Shown: piece after piece, positions 43,347 through 52,761 of the stretch
How positions within the stretch are numbered: the first letter of the stretch is position 1
How the letters are laid out: each line of letters opens with the position of its first letter
Source of the DNA: CAYQMF01 sp964418595
GTDB lineage: Bacteria; Planctomycetota; UBA1135; UBA2386
Assembly (NCBI GenBank): GCA_964418595.1
Contig: CAYQMF010000017.1
Location: 6,164-70,163, forward strand
Length of the DNA: 64,000 nucleotides
Direction: 5' to 3'
Notes under the pieces: generated by a model
Told to the model about the DNA's origin: nothing
The model's input: the letters and a program-made list of their open reading frames with translations, nothing else
Database searches by the model: none
Program-made: the position numbers and the translations under genes

Positions 43347-44552
43347 TCAGTCGCCGCGCACCAGGGCGCGCACCACTTCTTCGCCCGCCTGCGGCCCGGG
43401 CGACATGCTGCGCTCGTACGCGAACTCGCGATCCGCCGCGTCGCGCGCCGAGATCAGGTAGCCGACTTCGTCGTCGACGAGTCCGAACACCAGCAGGTGC
43501 GGGCGACGCGCCTCGCGGCGCAGGCGCTCCGCGAGACCGGGCTCCATTTCGCCGGGCACGCACGCGATCTCGAGCGCGCCGAGACGCAGGTAACCGACTC
43601 CGGTGCGCAGGAGCCCGGCGTGCGTCGGCCGCGGGATGACGCCGGTCTGACGACCGAACACGAGCCCCAGCGAGTCCATGCGCAGGAAGAGGTCGCGGCG
43701 CCGTACCTCGAGGTCCGGCACGGACAACGGTGTCGCGGCGGCCAGCGCATTCTCGGCGAGCGCGCACAGGGTCCGGCCCATCGCCTCCGTGCCGGCGACG
43801 TTGCGGTCGGCGACGCCGGGCGAGACCATCGCGCCGAGCGCACCGTTCACGAAGACCGCCTGGCCGCGGCCGCGGGCCTTCCACTCGTCGCAGAGCGTGC
43901 CCACGAAGTCGGGCGACAGCAGCGTCTCGCGCCGGCTCAGCACTTCCGGATGACACGCGAGGTGCACGAGCGTGCCCAGCGGCGAACCGTCGGCCATCGC
44001 CACCGCGTGCAGCACGTGCAGGTCGCGGTCGAAGACCCCCTGCCGGTTGGGATTGCGCACGAGGCCTGTGCCGGGCAGGCGGGCGACGCCGTGCACGAGG
44101 CGCGCCGGTCGGCACTTCTCCTCCGCCGCCGCCACCGCGCCGGCGATGCCGTCTCGCATCTGCCGGATGTGCGCCGGATCGCGTCCGGACACGAGCCCGT
44201 AGTAGCCCCACAGCCCGACAGGATCGGGGCCCGCGTGCGTGTGGCTGCTGCACAGGAACACGTCGCCCAGCGCGAAGCCCGCGATGCCGCCTTTGATCCA
44301 GTCGGCGTCGTGGCGCTGCAGGCCGAGGCTGTCGATGCCGACGATCGCGATCCGCCGCGCGCCGGCACGCAGCACCAGCGCGCGCGCCTTCAGCGGCGCG
44401 TGCCGACCGGTGGCCACGCGCGCGATCCCGAATCCGCCCATGTAGGGCAGGTCGTGCGGCGTGATGTCCGCCTCGGCGGCGCCGACCTCGAGATCCGTCA
44501 CCGGATCGAGGCGCGCGTAGCTGGCCGCCACTGCCGGCAGCGGCGCCTGCAT
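43347..44552 (-). CDS. Neutral/alkaline ceramidase-like protein, probably exported
   Basis: 401 residues from the only conventional start near the domain (ATG 44552). The ceramidase fold is clear: DLEVGAAEADITPHDLPYMG, the zinc-site LCSSHTHAGPDPVG, and TLVHLACHPEVLSRR. Neutral ceramidases split ceramide-like lipids. The frame just upstream encodes LAFALLALSGGGCTGFM, a lipoprotein-like signal with Cys, so the true start may lie before 44588. However, no ATG, GTG or TTG in the frame supports it until 44759, which would overlap the upstream gene by 143 bases. Start uncertain. It is convergent with the gene at 42149. Confidence 0.75.
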   Translation of the reverse strand: MQAPLPAVAASYARLDPVTDLEVGAAEADITPHDLPYMGGFGIARVATGRHAPLKARALVLRAGARRIAIVGIDSLGLQRHDADWIKGGIAGFALGDVFLCSSHTHAGPDPVGLWGYYGLVSGRDPAHIRQMRDGIAGAVAAAEEKCRPARLVHGVARLPGTGLVRNPNRQGVFDRDLHVLHAVAMADGSPLGTLVHLACHPEVLSRRETLLSPDFVGTLCDEWKARGRGQAVFVNGALGAMVSPGVADRNVAGTEAMGRTLCALAENALAAATPLSVPDLEVRRRDLFLRMDSLGLVFGRQTGVIPRPTHAGLLRTGVGYLRLGALEIACVPGEMEPGLAERLRREARRPHLLVFGLVDDEVGYLISARDAADREFAYERSMSPGPQAGEEVVRALVRGD

Positions 44553-44616
44553 GAAACCGGTGCAGCCACCACCCGAGAGCGCGAGCAGCGCGAAGGCGAG
44601 CGTCGCCGGGGGCGCG

Positions 44617-45513
44617 CTAGGCGCCCGCGAGCACGCGACGCGCGCGCTGCAGGATCTCGCAGATCTCGCGGTCCTCGCGGTAGCCGTACACGCGCTGGAG
44701 GTCGCCGAGGAACGCGAGCAGGATGGCGCGGTCGTCCACCTCGGAGAGGGAACTGGCATCGCTGGCGTATCCTGCCGAGCGAAGGTAGCGCAGGCAATCG
44801 GCCTTCGTGATCGTGCGGCCGCCATGGAACGGATCGACCAGCACCGGGCGCACGCCGTGCAGGCGCACGAGGAAGTGCTCCGGCATCCACACGCCGCTGA
44901 GTGACAAGCCCAGGCGCCGGCCCACCAGGATGTAGAGCATGCAGAGGCTCACCGGCATGCCCTTCTTCTTGGCGAGCACGGAGTCGAACAGGAGATTGTC
45001 GAGTTCGTAGTAACTCGCCGCATCGCCGGTGTAGCCCTCCCGCTCGGCGAGCAGCTCCGTGATCGCACGCGCAGCCGCCGCCGCAGTGCGCACGCGCAGT
45101 GTGTGGCGCAGGCGCGCGGCGAGATCGTCGAGCCGCGTCGCGACGGAGCGCCGGACACTCCGACCGGGCGCCGCCACCTCGGTGAGCAGACAGGCGCCCT
45201 CTTCGAGCAGCGACCAGCGCACCCGGTCCTGCACCTCGTGGCGCAAGCGGAAGGCGAGGTTGCGCAACGCGGCCAGCCAGTCTTCGAGGTCGAGGGCGCG
45301 CAGGATGGCGCGGGCGCGGCCGCGGAGCTGGGCGTCTGGATGGTTCGTGGCGCGCTCGAGGCTGGGCCGCGCGAGGCTCCCCCACGCGAGGAGCTGACGG
45401 CGACACGCGTCGAAGATGCGACGGTCGCCGTCGACGAGCAGACTCACCGCCGCGTCGATGGACGCAGGACGGGGCGGGGCTGCGATGGTGCTGCGCTGTT
45501 CTTGCTGCTGCAT
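44617..45513 (-). CDS. SirB1-like transglutaminase-fold protein
   Basis: 298 residues from ATG 45513 (54 further upstream codons in frame look non-coding). It begins PASIDAAVSLLVDGDRRIFD. The core is LAEREGYTGDAASYYELDNL, LFDSVLAKKKGMPVSLCMLY, ILVGRRLGLSLSGVWMPEHF and LVRLHGVRPVLVDPFHGGRT. This matches the SirB1/transglutaminase-like family, with Cys (VSLCMLY), His (PEHFL) and Asp (VDPF) possibly a degenerate triad. Function in bacteria is unclear. Its stop lies near the start of the ceramidase gene, so the two may be co-transcribed. Confidence 0.85.
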   Translation of the reverse strand: MQQQEQRSTIAAPPRPASIDAAVSLLVDGDRRIFDACRRQLLAWGSLARPSLERATNHPDAQLRGRARAILRALDLEDWLAALRNLAFRLRHEVQDRVRWSLLEEGACLLTEVAAPGRSVRRSVATRLDDLAARLRHTLRVRTAAAAARAITELLAEREGYTGDAASYYELDNLLFDSVLAKKKGMPVSLCMLYILVGRRLGLSLSGVWMPEHFLVRLHGVRPVLVDPFHGGRTITKADCLRYLRSAGYASDASSLSEVDDRAILLAFLGDLQRVYGYREDREICEILQRARRVLAGA

Positions 45514-45771
45514 CGCTTCGATCTCTTTGGCGCCAGGCCCGCGCAGTCTAGCAACGGCGGGCGAGGGCCTCGCGAGGCGTTTCGGGCCCGAAAGACGGTG
45601 CCGCCATACTCCGCGAAGCATGCGGGCGAAGGCGCGCGCACGACCCGACGTTGCCATCGACGCGGAGCGATGCACGCCAGAGCGGAGACCGCGCGCGGCC
45701 GACTCGGCGAGTCCGTGCCTTTTTTTTTCGGCGGGTCGGCGCGCGGCCCCCGCGAGCGCGATGGCGACGCG
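45514..45771. other. Intergenic region, 258 bases
   Basis: Between the SRPBCC gene and the SirB1-like gene, both on the minus strand. It holds a run of nine T (45720-45728, A-run on the minus strand) in otherwise GC-rich sequence, but no credible ORF, hairpin or RNA gene. The promoter of the SirB1-like gene should lie here. Confidence 0.5.
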
Positions 45772-46335
45772 CTACTTCTTCGTACCGGAGGCCTCGACGG
45801 CCTGTGCACCGGCAGGGGTGCCCCCCTCGATGCGGCCCTTGAGGTTTTGCAGGTTGGTGTTGAAGGAATCGGCGAGCATCCCCTTCAACATCGGGCCCAT
45901 CAGCCGAAAGGCGTAGCCCAGCTCGCCGCGGTCGTGCCAGGTGACCTCGGTCTGCTCACCCTTCGCCTCGAAGCGGACCTCGCCGTGCACCGGCGCCATG
46001 CCCTCCATGTTCATCGTGTAGGCGATGCCGTGCCCCGGGTCGGCCTTCACGATCTCGAGCTGGCCCTTGCCGAGCTTCTCGCCCGACCACTTCATGATCG
46101 CGCCGAGTCCGGTCTTCTGTCCCTCGTAGGTCCAGGTCGCCGCCGGATCGGCCGCGTCGTTCCACACGGTCCACGCCTTCCAGGAGTCGAGGGTCGCAAC
46201 TGCGGGATAGATCTGCGCGGGGGACGCCTTGATCGACACCGATGCCTGCGCCTCGAAGGTGGGCGACATGAAGGCGGGAACGATCGCGAGGATCGCGACC
46301 AGGACGACGAGGACGAGGAAGGCCTTCTTGAGCAT
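45772..46335 (-). CDS. SRPBCC family membrane-anchored protein
   Basis: 187 residues. One N-terminal membrane helix (MLKKAFLVLVVLVAILAIVP) is followed by an SRPBCC/START-like ligand-binding fold: QASVSIKASPAQIYPAVATL, DSWKAWTVWNDAADPAATWT, MKWSGEKLGKGQLEIV and TEVTWHDRGELGYAFRLMG. This is the YdjM/polyketide-cyclase-like group, which binds a hydrophobic ligand. The ligand is unknown. It is in the same direction as the zinc metallopeptidase gene, with a 58-base gap. Confidence 0.85.
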   Translation of the reverse strand: MLKKAFLVLVVLVAILAIVPAFMSPTFEAQASVSIKASPAQIYPAVATLDSWKAWTVWNDAADPAATWTYEGQKTGLGAIMKWSGEKLGKGQLEIVKADPGHGIAYTMNMEGMAPVHGEVRFEAKGEQTEVTWHDRGELGYAFRLMGPMLKGMLADSFNTNLQNLKGRIEGGTPAGAQAVEASGTKK

Positions 46336-46393
46336 GGCGGGACCGGTGGAGGAAGCAGGGATTGTGCGGCCACGCCGGGCCCGCGGCGATGGG

Positions 46394-47077
46394 CTACTCG
46401 CGATCTCCGCTGAAGACCCCCAGGATCGCCAACCAGTGCACGAGGTCGGCGACCGCGTACAGCGCCGCCGCGAGGTAGGTGAACCCTGCCGCGTAGAGCG
46501 TGCGGCGCACCCCGGGCATCTCGTCGCTGGCGACCAGGCCGGAGCGCTCGAGGATCGTGATCGCCCGCCGCGACGCGTCGAACTCGACGGGCAGGGTGAC
46601 CAGGTGGAACAGCACCGCCGCACCCATGCCGATCACGCCGATCCAGGCGAGGCCGAGGCTGTGCGTGAGGGCACCGAAGATCAGCATCGGGATGGCGAGC
46701 GAGTTGGCGAAGCCGACGACCGGCGCCATCTGCGAGCGCAGGGCGAGCGGCGCGAACGCCTGGGCATGCTGGATCGCGTGACCGACCTCATGGGCGGCGA
46801 CCGCCACCGCCGCGGCGTTGCGGCCCTCGAGCACGTCGGGCGACAGCGCGACGACCTTCTTCTGTGGGTCGTAGTGGTCGGAGAGCATGCCGGGTACGGC
46901 AGCGATCTGGACGTCGCGGATCCCGGCGGCGCGCAGGATCGCGTGGGCGGCCTCCGCGCCGGAGACGCCGGAGCGGAGCTGAACCTGTTGGTAGCGGGCG
47001 AAGGTCGACTTGACCTTGAACGTCGCCCACAGCGAGACGGCCGCGAACACGAGGCAGACCAGAAACGTCGTCGTCAT
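46394..47077 (-). CDS. Membrane zinc metallopeptidase (YugP-like, Zn_peptidase_2)
   Basis: 227 residues. An N-terminal helix (MTTTFLVCLVFAAVSLWATF) precedes the zinc motif H96-E97-V-G-H100 in AVAAHEVGHAIQHAQ. Further membrane helices include SLAIPMLIFGALTHSLGLAW, IGVIGMGAAVLFHLVTLPVE and LAAALYAVADLVHWLAILGV. The order matches YugP-like Zn_peptidase_2 proteins of the inner membrane; the substrate is unknown. Confidence 0.92.
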   Translation of the reverse strand: MTTTFLVCLVFAAVSLWATFKVKSTFARYQQVQLRSGVSGAEAAHAILRAAGIRDVQIAAVPGMLSDHYDPQKKVVALSPDVLEGRNAAAVAVAAHEVGHAIQHAQAFAPLALRSQMAPVVGFANSLAIPMLIFGALTHSLGLAWIGVIGMGAAVLFHLVTLPVEFDASRRAITILERSGLVASDEMPGVRRTLYAAGFTYLAAALYAVADLVHWLAILGVFSGDRE

Positions 47078-47112
47078 GGCGGCGGCGGATTACGACGCCT
47101 GGCGCGCAGGAT

Positions 47113-48348
<1,236 letters not shown>

Positions 48349-48586
48349 GTGTAGAGAACGGTTGGGGGGGTAGGGAGCGAGGCTGGCCTCGGCAGGGATG
48401 ACGCAAACCGCGGGGATCGCCGCCGGCTCGCTCGCTCCAGTTCGGGTATCGGCCGCGAAGCCTTCGCGCGTTGAGCGCGGCCGCACGCCGTGGCCCCGCA
48501 CTCGGGGCCCTCAGGTTCATTCTTCAATGGCGCGCGAGTCTAGGGCATCGGCGGCCCGGCCGGAGGGACGACTTTCGCCGATTGCA
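48349..48586. other. Intergenic region upstream of the helicase, 238 bases
   Basis: Leader of the DEAD-box gene and end of the GNAT operon (both minus strand). It has a 7-bp hairpin GGCCCCG/CGGGGCC (48492-48498 with 48503-48509, loop cact), which could stop transcription from upstream. A G-run (48363-48369) is near the helicase start. No RNA gene recognised. Confidence 0.45.
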
Positions 48587-49159
48587 TTACTCCGGCCCGG
48601 GATTGCGGGCGCCCGCACCGGCGGGACGGCGCAGTTCGAAGCGCAGCACGTCGTCCTGGGCGTCGTCGGAAACCTCGGTGAATCCGAGCTTCCGGAGGAT
48701 CCGGATCGAGGGTGCGAGGTGCGCCAGGGTCTCGGCAACCACCGCCTGCACCCGGGGGTCGGCGAAGGCGTGCTCGATGAGGAGCGCCGCGGCCTCCGTC
48801 GCGATCCCGCGCCCCTGCAGGTCGGCGCGCACCGCGTAGCCGATCTCCACCGTCCCCGCCGCCGTGATCGCGCCCTTGTAGCCCACGACGCCGGCGAGGC
48901 GCGGGCCCCGCCCCAGGTCGGCGATCACGTAGTAGAAGGGCCAATCCGCATCGTCCGGCCCGTCGAGCAACCCCTGCGCCTGGGCCAGCAGACCCGAGTC
49001 GAAGGCCGCCACCGCCATCCCCGGCGGCACGTCGAGCCCCATCAACTCGGCGAGCGAGCCGGCGCCGGCGAGCGCGTCCCCCACGTGGGCGTGCCCGGCC
49101 GGAACGAGGCGCAGGCGCGCCGTCGCCAGGACCGCGGAGCGTCGCTCGAACGTGGTCAC
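48587..49159 (-). CDS. GNAT family N-acetyltransferase
   Basis: 190 residues from GTG 49159, which overlaps the DprE1-like stop (GTGA). The GNAT fold shows the start LATARLRLVPAGHAHVGDAL, the acetyl-CoA loop VRADLQGRGIATEAA (Q-x-x-G-x-A), and IRILRKLGFTEVSDDAQ. It looks like the RimJ/RimL branch that acetylates amines. The substrate is unknown. It is the last gene of the SDR/DprE1-like operon and may modify its sugar product or be unrelated. Confidence 0.88.
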   Translation of the reverse strand: MTTFERRSAVLATARLRLVPAGHAHVGDALAGAGSLAELMGLDVPPGMAVAAFDSGLLAQAQGLLDGPDDADWPFYYVIADLGRGPRLAGVVGYKGAITAAGTVEIGYAVRADLQGRGIATEAAALLIEHAFADPRVQAVVAETLAHLAPSIRILRKLGFTEVSDDAQDDVLRFELRRPAGAGARNPGPE

Positions 49160-50568
49160 ACCACCCCCAGGCGCCGCGCGAGGTCGGTCTGCAGCAGGTT
49201 GTCGGGATCGAGGTGGGCCTTCAGCCGCCGGAACTCGGCGACCGCCGGCGCCCCGTGGATCCGCGCGAAGGACGAGTCGAGCAGCGTCGCGTCCTTGGCG
49301 TAGTAGAAGCGCCCCCCGGCGTCGAGGACGACCTCGGCGAGGCGCTGCGTGTGCTTCCACAGGCGCTCGCGGTTGCCGGAGGTGACCCCGAAGTCCATCG
49401 CCATCGAGTAACCGTCCACGGCGTGGGTCATGAGGAAGGGGTCGGGTCGGTGGCGCTTGAGCACGCCGAGGTACGGCACGAGGCGCTCACGGTGGCACGC
49501 CTCGAACAGCGTGCGGAACACGCGCGAGGCCTGCGCCGCCGGCACGAACGGCTGGAACTGGATCAGGCCACCCGGCTTGAACGCCCAGTGCCAGCGCGGC
49601 ACGTAGTCGAGCAGGAAGTGGAACGCGCCGTGCGTCTGCAGGTACGGCGCGCGCTGCGCCTCGCGCAGGCCGGCGCGGTACTTCGCGGCGTTCACGAACG
49701 GGATCCCGCCCGCCTTCACCGTGCACCACATGCCGGGCCAGATCCATCCCTTGGGAATCACGCCGAACAGGGTCGAGGGCACGTCCTGGCGCTCCGCCTG
49801 CAGCATGCGCTCGCCCACCGGGTCTTCGCCCGCAGCCAACTGGTCGGCGCGGTGCACGAGCCCGCGCCCGAGCCCGCGGCCACGGCCGTGCACGTCGATC
49901 CAGCCCACGAGGTAGTCCGCGAACGTGCGGTGCGCCTCGAGGATCTCGAGGTTGGCGTCGAGGTCGCGCCCGGCGATGGCGGTCACGCGCAGGCGCCCCG
50001 ACGCGATCTTCTTGAGGTGCACGGTCAGCTCGAGGAAGCAGCCGAGCATCCCGAACCCGCCGATGGCGGCGCGGAAGACGTCGGCGTTCTCCGTGGGCGA
50101 GCACCGCAGCATCTCGCCGCGCGGCGTCAACAGGGTGAAGGCGAGGATGTGTTCGCCGAAGCTGCCGACGGCGAAATTGTTCTTGCCGTGGATGTTCATG
50201 GCGGCGGCGCCGCCCATCGACACCTGCATCGTGCCGGGTACCACCGCGGGCCACCAACCCTCGCCGACGCTGCGCCGCCACAGGTCGCGGATCGTCACCC
50301 CCGGCTGCACGCGGGCGATGCCGCGCACCGCGTCGAACTCGAGGATGGCGTCGAGGCGCGACGTGTCGAGCACCACTCCGCCGGTGTTGAGCGACGCATC
50401 GCCGTAGCTGCACCCCGAGCCGCGCAGGCCGACGCTCACGCCGCGCGTCCGCGCGTCGGCCAGGCACTCGGCGAGTTCCTCCGCGCGCTGCGGCCGGACC
50501 ACGTCGGCTTCGCCGCCGACCGCCATGCCCCAGCCACTCACGCGTTCGTGTGCTCGCGAGGCGACCAT
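49156..50568 (-). CDS. FAD-linked oxidase, DprE1-like
   Basis: 470 residues from ATG 50568, which overlaps the upstream SDR stop by one base (TGATG). The FAD domain of the PCMH/vanillyl-alcohol-oxidase type is present: VSVGLRGSGCSYGDASLN, GVVLDTSRLDAILEFD, MGGAAAMNIHGKNNFAVGSF and GEHILAFTLLTPRGEML. The IHGKN-x-x-x-GSFG stretch recalls mycobacterial DprE1, which oxidises decaprenyl-phosphoryl-ribose. The paired SDR resembles DprE2. The C-terminal part (HAFHFLLDYVPRWHWAFKP-like) also fits. Together they could epimerise a polyprenyl-linked pentose. Confidence 0.85.
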   Translation of the reverse strand: MVASRAHERVSGWGMAVGGEADVVRPQRAEELAECLADARTRGVSVGLRGSGCSYGDASLNTGGVVLDTSRLDAILEFDAVRGIARVQPGVTIRDLWRRSVGEGWWPAVVPGTMQVSMGGAAAMNIHGKNNFAVGSFGEHILAFTLLTPRGEMLRCSPTENADVFRAAIGGFGMLGCFLELTVHLKKIASGRLRVTAIAGRDLDANLEILEAHRTFADYLVGWIDVHGRGRGLGRGLVHRADQLAAGEDPVGERMLQAERQDVPSTLFGVIPKGWIWPGMWCTVKAGGIPFVNAAKYRAGLREAQRAPYLQTHGAFHFLLDYVPRWHWAFKPGGLIQFQPFVPAAQASRVFRTLFEACHRERLVPYLGVLKRHRPDPFLMTHAVDGYSMAMDFGVTSGNRERLWKHTQRLAEVVLDAGGRFYYAKDATLLDSSFARIHGAPAVAEFRRLKAHLDPDNLLQTDLARRLGVV

Positions 50569-51323
50569 CACTGCAGGAAGGCCATCCGCCGGAACAGGAA
50601 CGACGGCATGAACCGGATCACCGCCATGATGATGCGCCACTTGAACGGCACGTACACGATGCCCTTGCCCTTGCGCGCCGCGCGCACGATCGCCGCGGCG
50701 GCGGCGTCGGCGGAGATCGCGCCCTTCAGGCCGAGGCCCGCCGTCATCTCCGTGTCGACGAAGCCGGGACGGATGGTCGTGACGCTCACGCCGTGCGCCC
50801 ACAGGCGGTTGCGCAGAGCTTCGAGGTGCGTGTCCTGTCCCGCCTTCGACGCACAGTAGCCCGGCCGTTTGGCGCGACCGCGGTCGCCGGCAACGCTGCC
50901 GATGCCGACGATGAAACCGCGCCGTCGCCTCGCGAACCGCCGCGCGGCGGCGTTGCACCAGGCGATGCAGCCGAGCGTGTTCACGCGGAACTGCTGCACG
51001 TCCTTGCCGGTGTCGTACTCGTCGAGCGCCACTGCGGGCATCACGCCTGCGACGTAGTAGAGAGCGGCGACGTCGCCGAGCTCGCTCTCGATCGCCGCAA
51101 ACGTCGCCTCCGCCGCGTCGGTGTCGGCGACGTCGTGCACGCGCGCGTGCGCCAGCGACCGACCGGCCTGCGCGTCGATCCCGGCGGCGAGCTTCTCGAT
51201 CCGATCGGCGCGTCGGGCCAGGAGCACGACGCGACAGCCGTCGGCGGCCAGGCGGCGGGCGAGGGCGGCGCCGATGCCACTGGAGGCGCCGACGACGATG
51301 CAGGTCTCACCGGGATGCGTCAT
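50568..51323 (-). CDS. Short-chain dehydrogenase, DprE2-like
   Basis: 251 residues. The cofactor motif is IVVGASSGIGAALARRLA. The active site reads IVGIGSVAGDRGRAKRPGYC and ASKAG, with Ser, Tyr and Lys in normal order (S-x12-Y-C-A-S-K). A hydrophobic C-terminal end (WRIIMAVIRFMPSFLFRRM) suggests membrane contact, as with enzymes using polyprenyl-linked substrates. The pairing with the FAD oxidase downstream mirrors the DprE1/DprE2 epimerase. This makes arabinose from ribose in mycobacteria; the sugar here is unproven. First gene of the operon. Confidence 0.88.
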   Translation of the reverse strand: MTHPGETCIVVGASSGIGAALARRLAADGCRVVLLARRADRIEKLAAGIDAQAGRSLAHARVHDVADTDAAEATFAAIESELGDVAALYYVAGVMPAVALDEYDTGKDVQQFRVNTLGCIAWCNAAARRFARRRRGFIVGIGSVAGDRGRAKRPGYCASKAGQDTHLEALRNRLWAHGVSVTTIRPGFVDTEMTAGLGLKGAISADAAAAAIVRAARKGKGIVYVPFKWRIIMAVIRFMPSFLFRRMAFLQ

Positions 51324-51433
51324 GCGAGGAGCGGAGCAGGCGAGCGGGCCGAGTCAAGCTTCCGGATGTTCCCTTATCGGCTCGCGAGCGGGAGGGCTGC
51401 ACTACGTTGTCCCACGCCGGGAGCGAAGCGACC

Positions 51434-52714
51434 CTACAGGTTCTGCAGCCGGATCGCGCGCGTCGGACAGTTCCGCTCGCAGGCCGCATCCCGCGTGCAC
51501 TCGTAGTTGTGCAGCTTGCGCACCACGTTGCCGATCGAGACGTCCGCGTAGCCCTGCGTCGCGCAGGTGATCGCGCACACGCCGCAGTGGATGCACGCGT
51601 TCATGTCCACCTGCAGCTCGACGAAGTCGCGCGGGACGCGGATGGTGCGCTCCACCTGCAGCACGACCGCCGGGTCGCACAGATGCCGCGTGTTGGCGTG
51701 CGTCGTCAGCACATCGAGCGCCTCGCGCTCACCGAGACGGACGACCTCGGTGAGGTCGGGCTCGTCGAGCAGACCGAATGCCTGCATCTTGGGCTTGAGC
51801 ACCACGACCTCCTGCGTGACGTGGCGGTGCAGGTTGTGCTCGTTGAGCACGCTGCCCATGATCTCGTACGTCTGGAACAGGATGTGGGGCAGCGTCGCGC
51901 GGTACGGCGTCGACTTGTGGTTGTCGCGGAACGACAGGTCGACCGCGATCACGAGGTCGGGCTTGTGGACCTTGGCGACCTTCAGCGACAGGGTCTCGGC
52001 CATGCCGCCGTCGATGTAGTGATCGCCGTCCAGCTCGATGGGCTCGAACACGCCCGGCAGGCAACTGCTCGCGTAGATCGCGTCGGCGACCGGCACGTCG
52101 GGGGTACCCGGCAGGCCGAAGTAGCGGAGCGCGCCGGTGGTCAGCGAAAGTGCGTTGCACACGAAGGGCCGCGGCAGCTCCGCAAAGGTCCGCGCCGGGA
52201 TCGTGTCGCGGAGCATGTCGTGGAACGCGCGTCCCTTGTAGAGCGACGCGTGCCGGTAGCCCTTGACCAGGAACTTCAGCAGGTTGAGACGGAAGAAGCG
52301 GCGCAGGTCGAGCTTGGCCAGCGTCGCCTCGATCTGATGGCTGTCGAGCCCGCTGGCATAGAGCCCGCCGATCACCGAGCCCATGCTGGTGCCGATGATC
52401 TGCGTGGGGACGATGCCGAGGCGTTCGAGCGCCCGGATGACGCCGACGTGCGCGAAGCCACGCATCCCGCCGCCGCCGAGCACGAGGCTGCAGCGTGTGG
52501 TCCGACCCGGTGTACCGACCCGCACCGGCGCGAGCCCGGTGGCCGGCGCGCCGGTCGCCCCCTGCGGTCCGTTGCTGCCGTTGCCGTCTCTCGGATCGAG
52601 CCCTGTGCGCACGTTCGTTTCGTCGGCGCCGGTCGGGCCCGGCGTCCCAAGTCTCAGGTTCTGAACTGTCGATAGATCGGACCGATGGCGAAGTTGCCTG
52701 AATCGGACGCGCAC
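51434..52714 (-). CDS. Patatin-like phospholipase fused to a ferredoxin domain
   Basis: 426 residues from GTG 52714 (other GTG starts in the Gly-rich leader are possible). A Gly/Thr/Pro-rich first 70 residues precede the patatin domain. The oxyanion loop is GGGGMRG, the nucleophile S110 lies in GTSMGS, and the catalytic D235 is in DGG. This is the family of lipid acyl hydrolases. Residues ~370-420 form a two-cluster ferredoxin: C374-IH-C377-GV-C380-AIT-C384, then C406-TR-D409-AA-C412-ERN-C416-P. In the second set the usual second Cys is Asp, as in some archaeal ferredoxins. A lipase joined to an Fe-S module is unusual and suggests redox control or membrane electron transfer. Confidence 0.9.
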   Translation of the reverse strand: MRVRFRQLRHRSDLSTVQNLRLGTPGPTGADETNVRTGLDPRDGNGSNGPQGATGAPATGLAPVRVGTPGRTTRCSLVLGGGGMRGFAHVGVIRALERLGIVPTQIIGTSMGSVIGGLYASGLDSHQIEATLAKLDLRRFFRLNLLKFLVKGYRHASLYKGRAFHDMLRDTIPARTFAELPRPFVCNALSLTTGALRYFGLPGTPDVPVADAIYASSCLPGVFEPIELDGDHYIDGGMAETLSLKVAKVHKPDLVIAVDLSFRDNHKSTPYRATLPHILFQTYEIMGSVLNEHNLHRHVTQEVVVLKPKMQAFGLLDEPDLTEVVRLGEREALDVLTTHANTRHLCDPAVVLQVERTIRVPRDFVELQVDMNACIHCGVCAITCATQGYADVSIGNVVRKLHNYECTRDAACERNCPTRAIRLQNL

Positions 52715-52761
52715 GGGTCGACGCGACCGCCGGTTGGCATGTCTCGCCTCGCACCACAGCC

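Noticed and set aside
45720..45728. Run of nine T as a possible terminator
   Set aside because: No stable hairpin precedes it on the plus strand, and no plus-strand gene ends nearby.
45416..45916. Plus-strand open frame covering the 45514-45771 gap
   Set aside because: Low-complexity Arg/Ser/Ala product, antisense to two real genes, no start signal.
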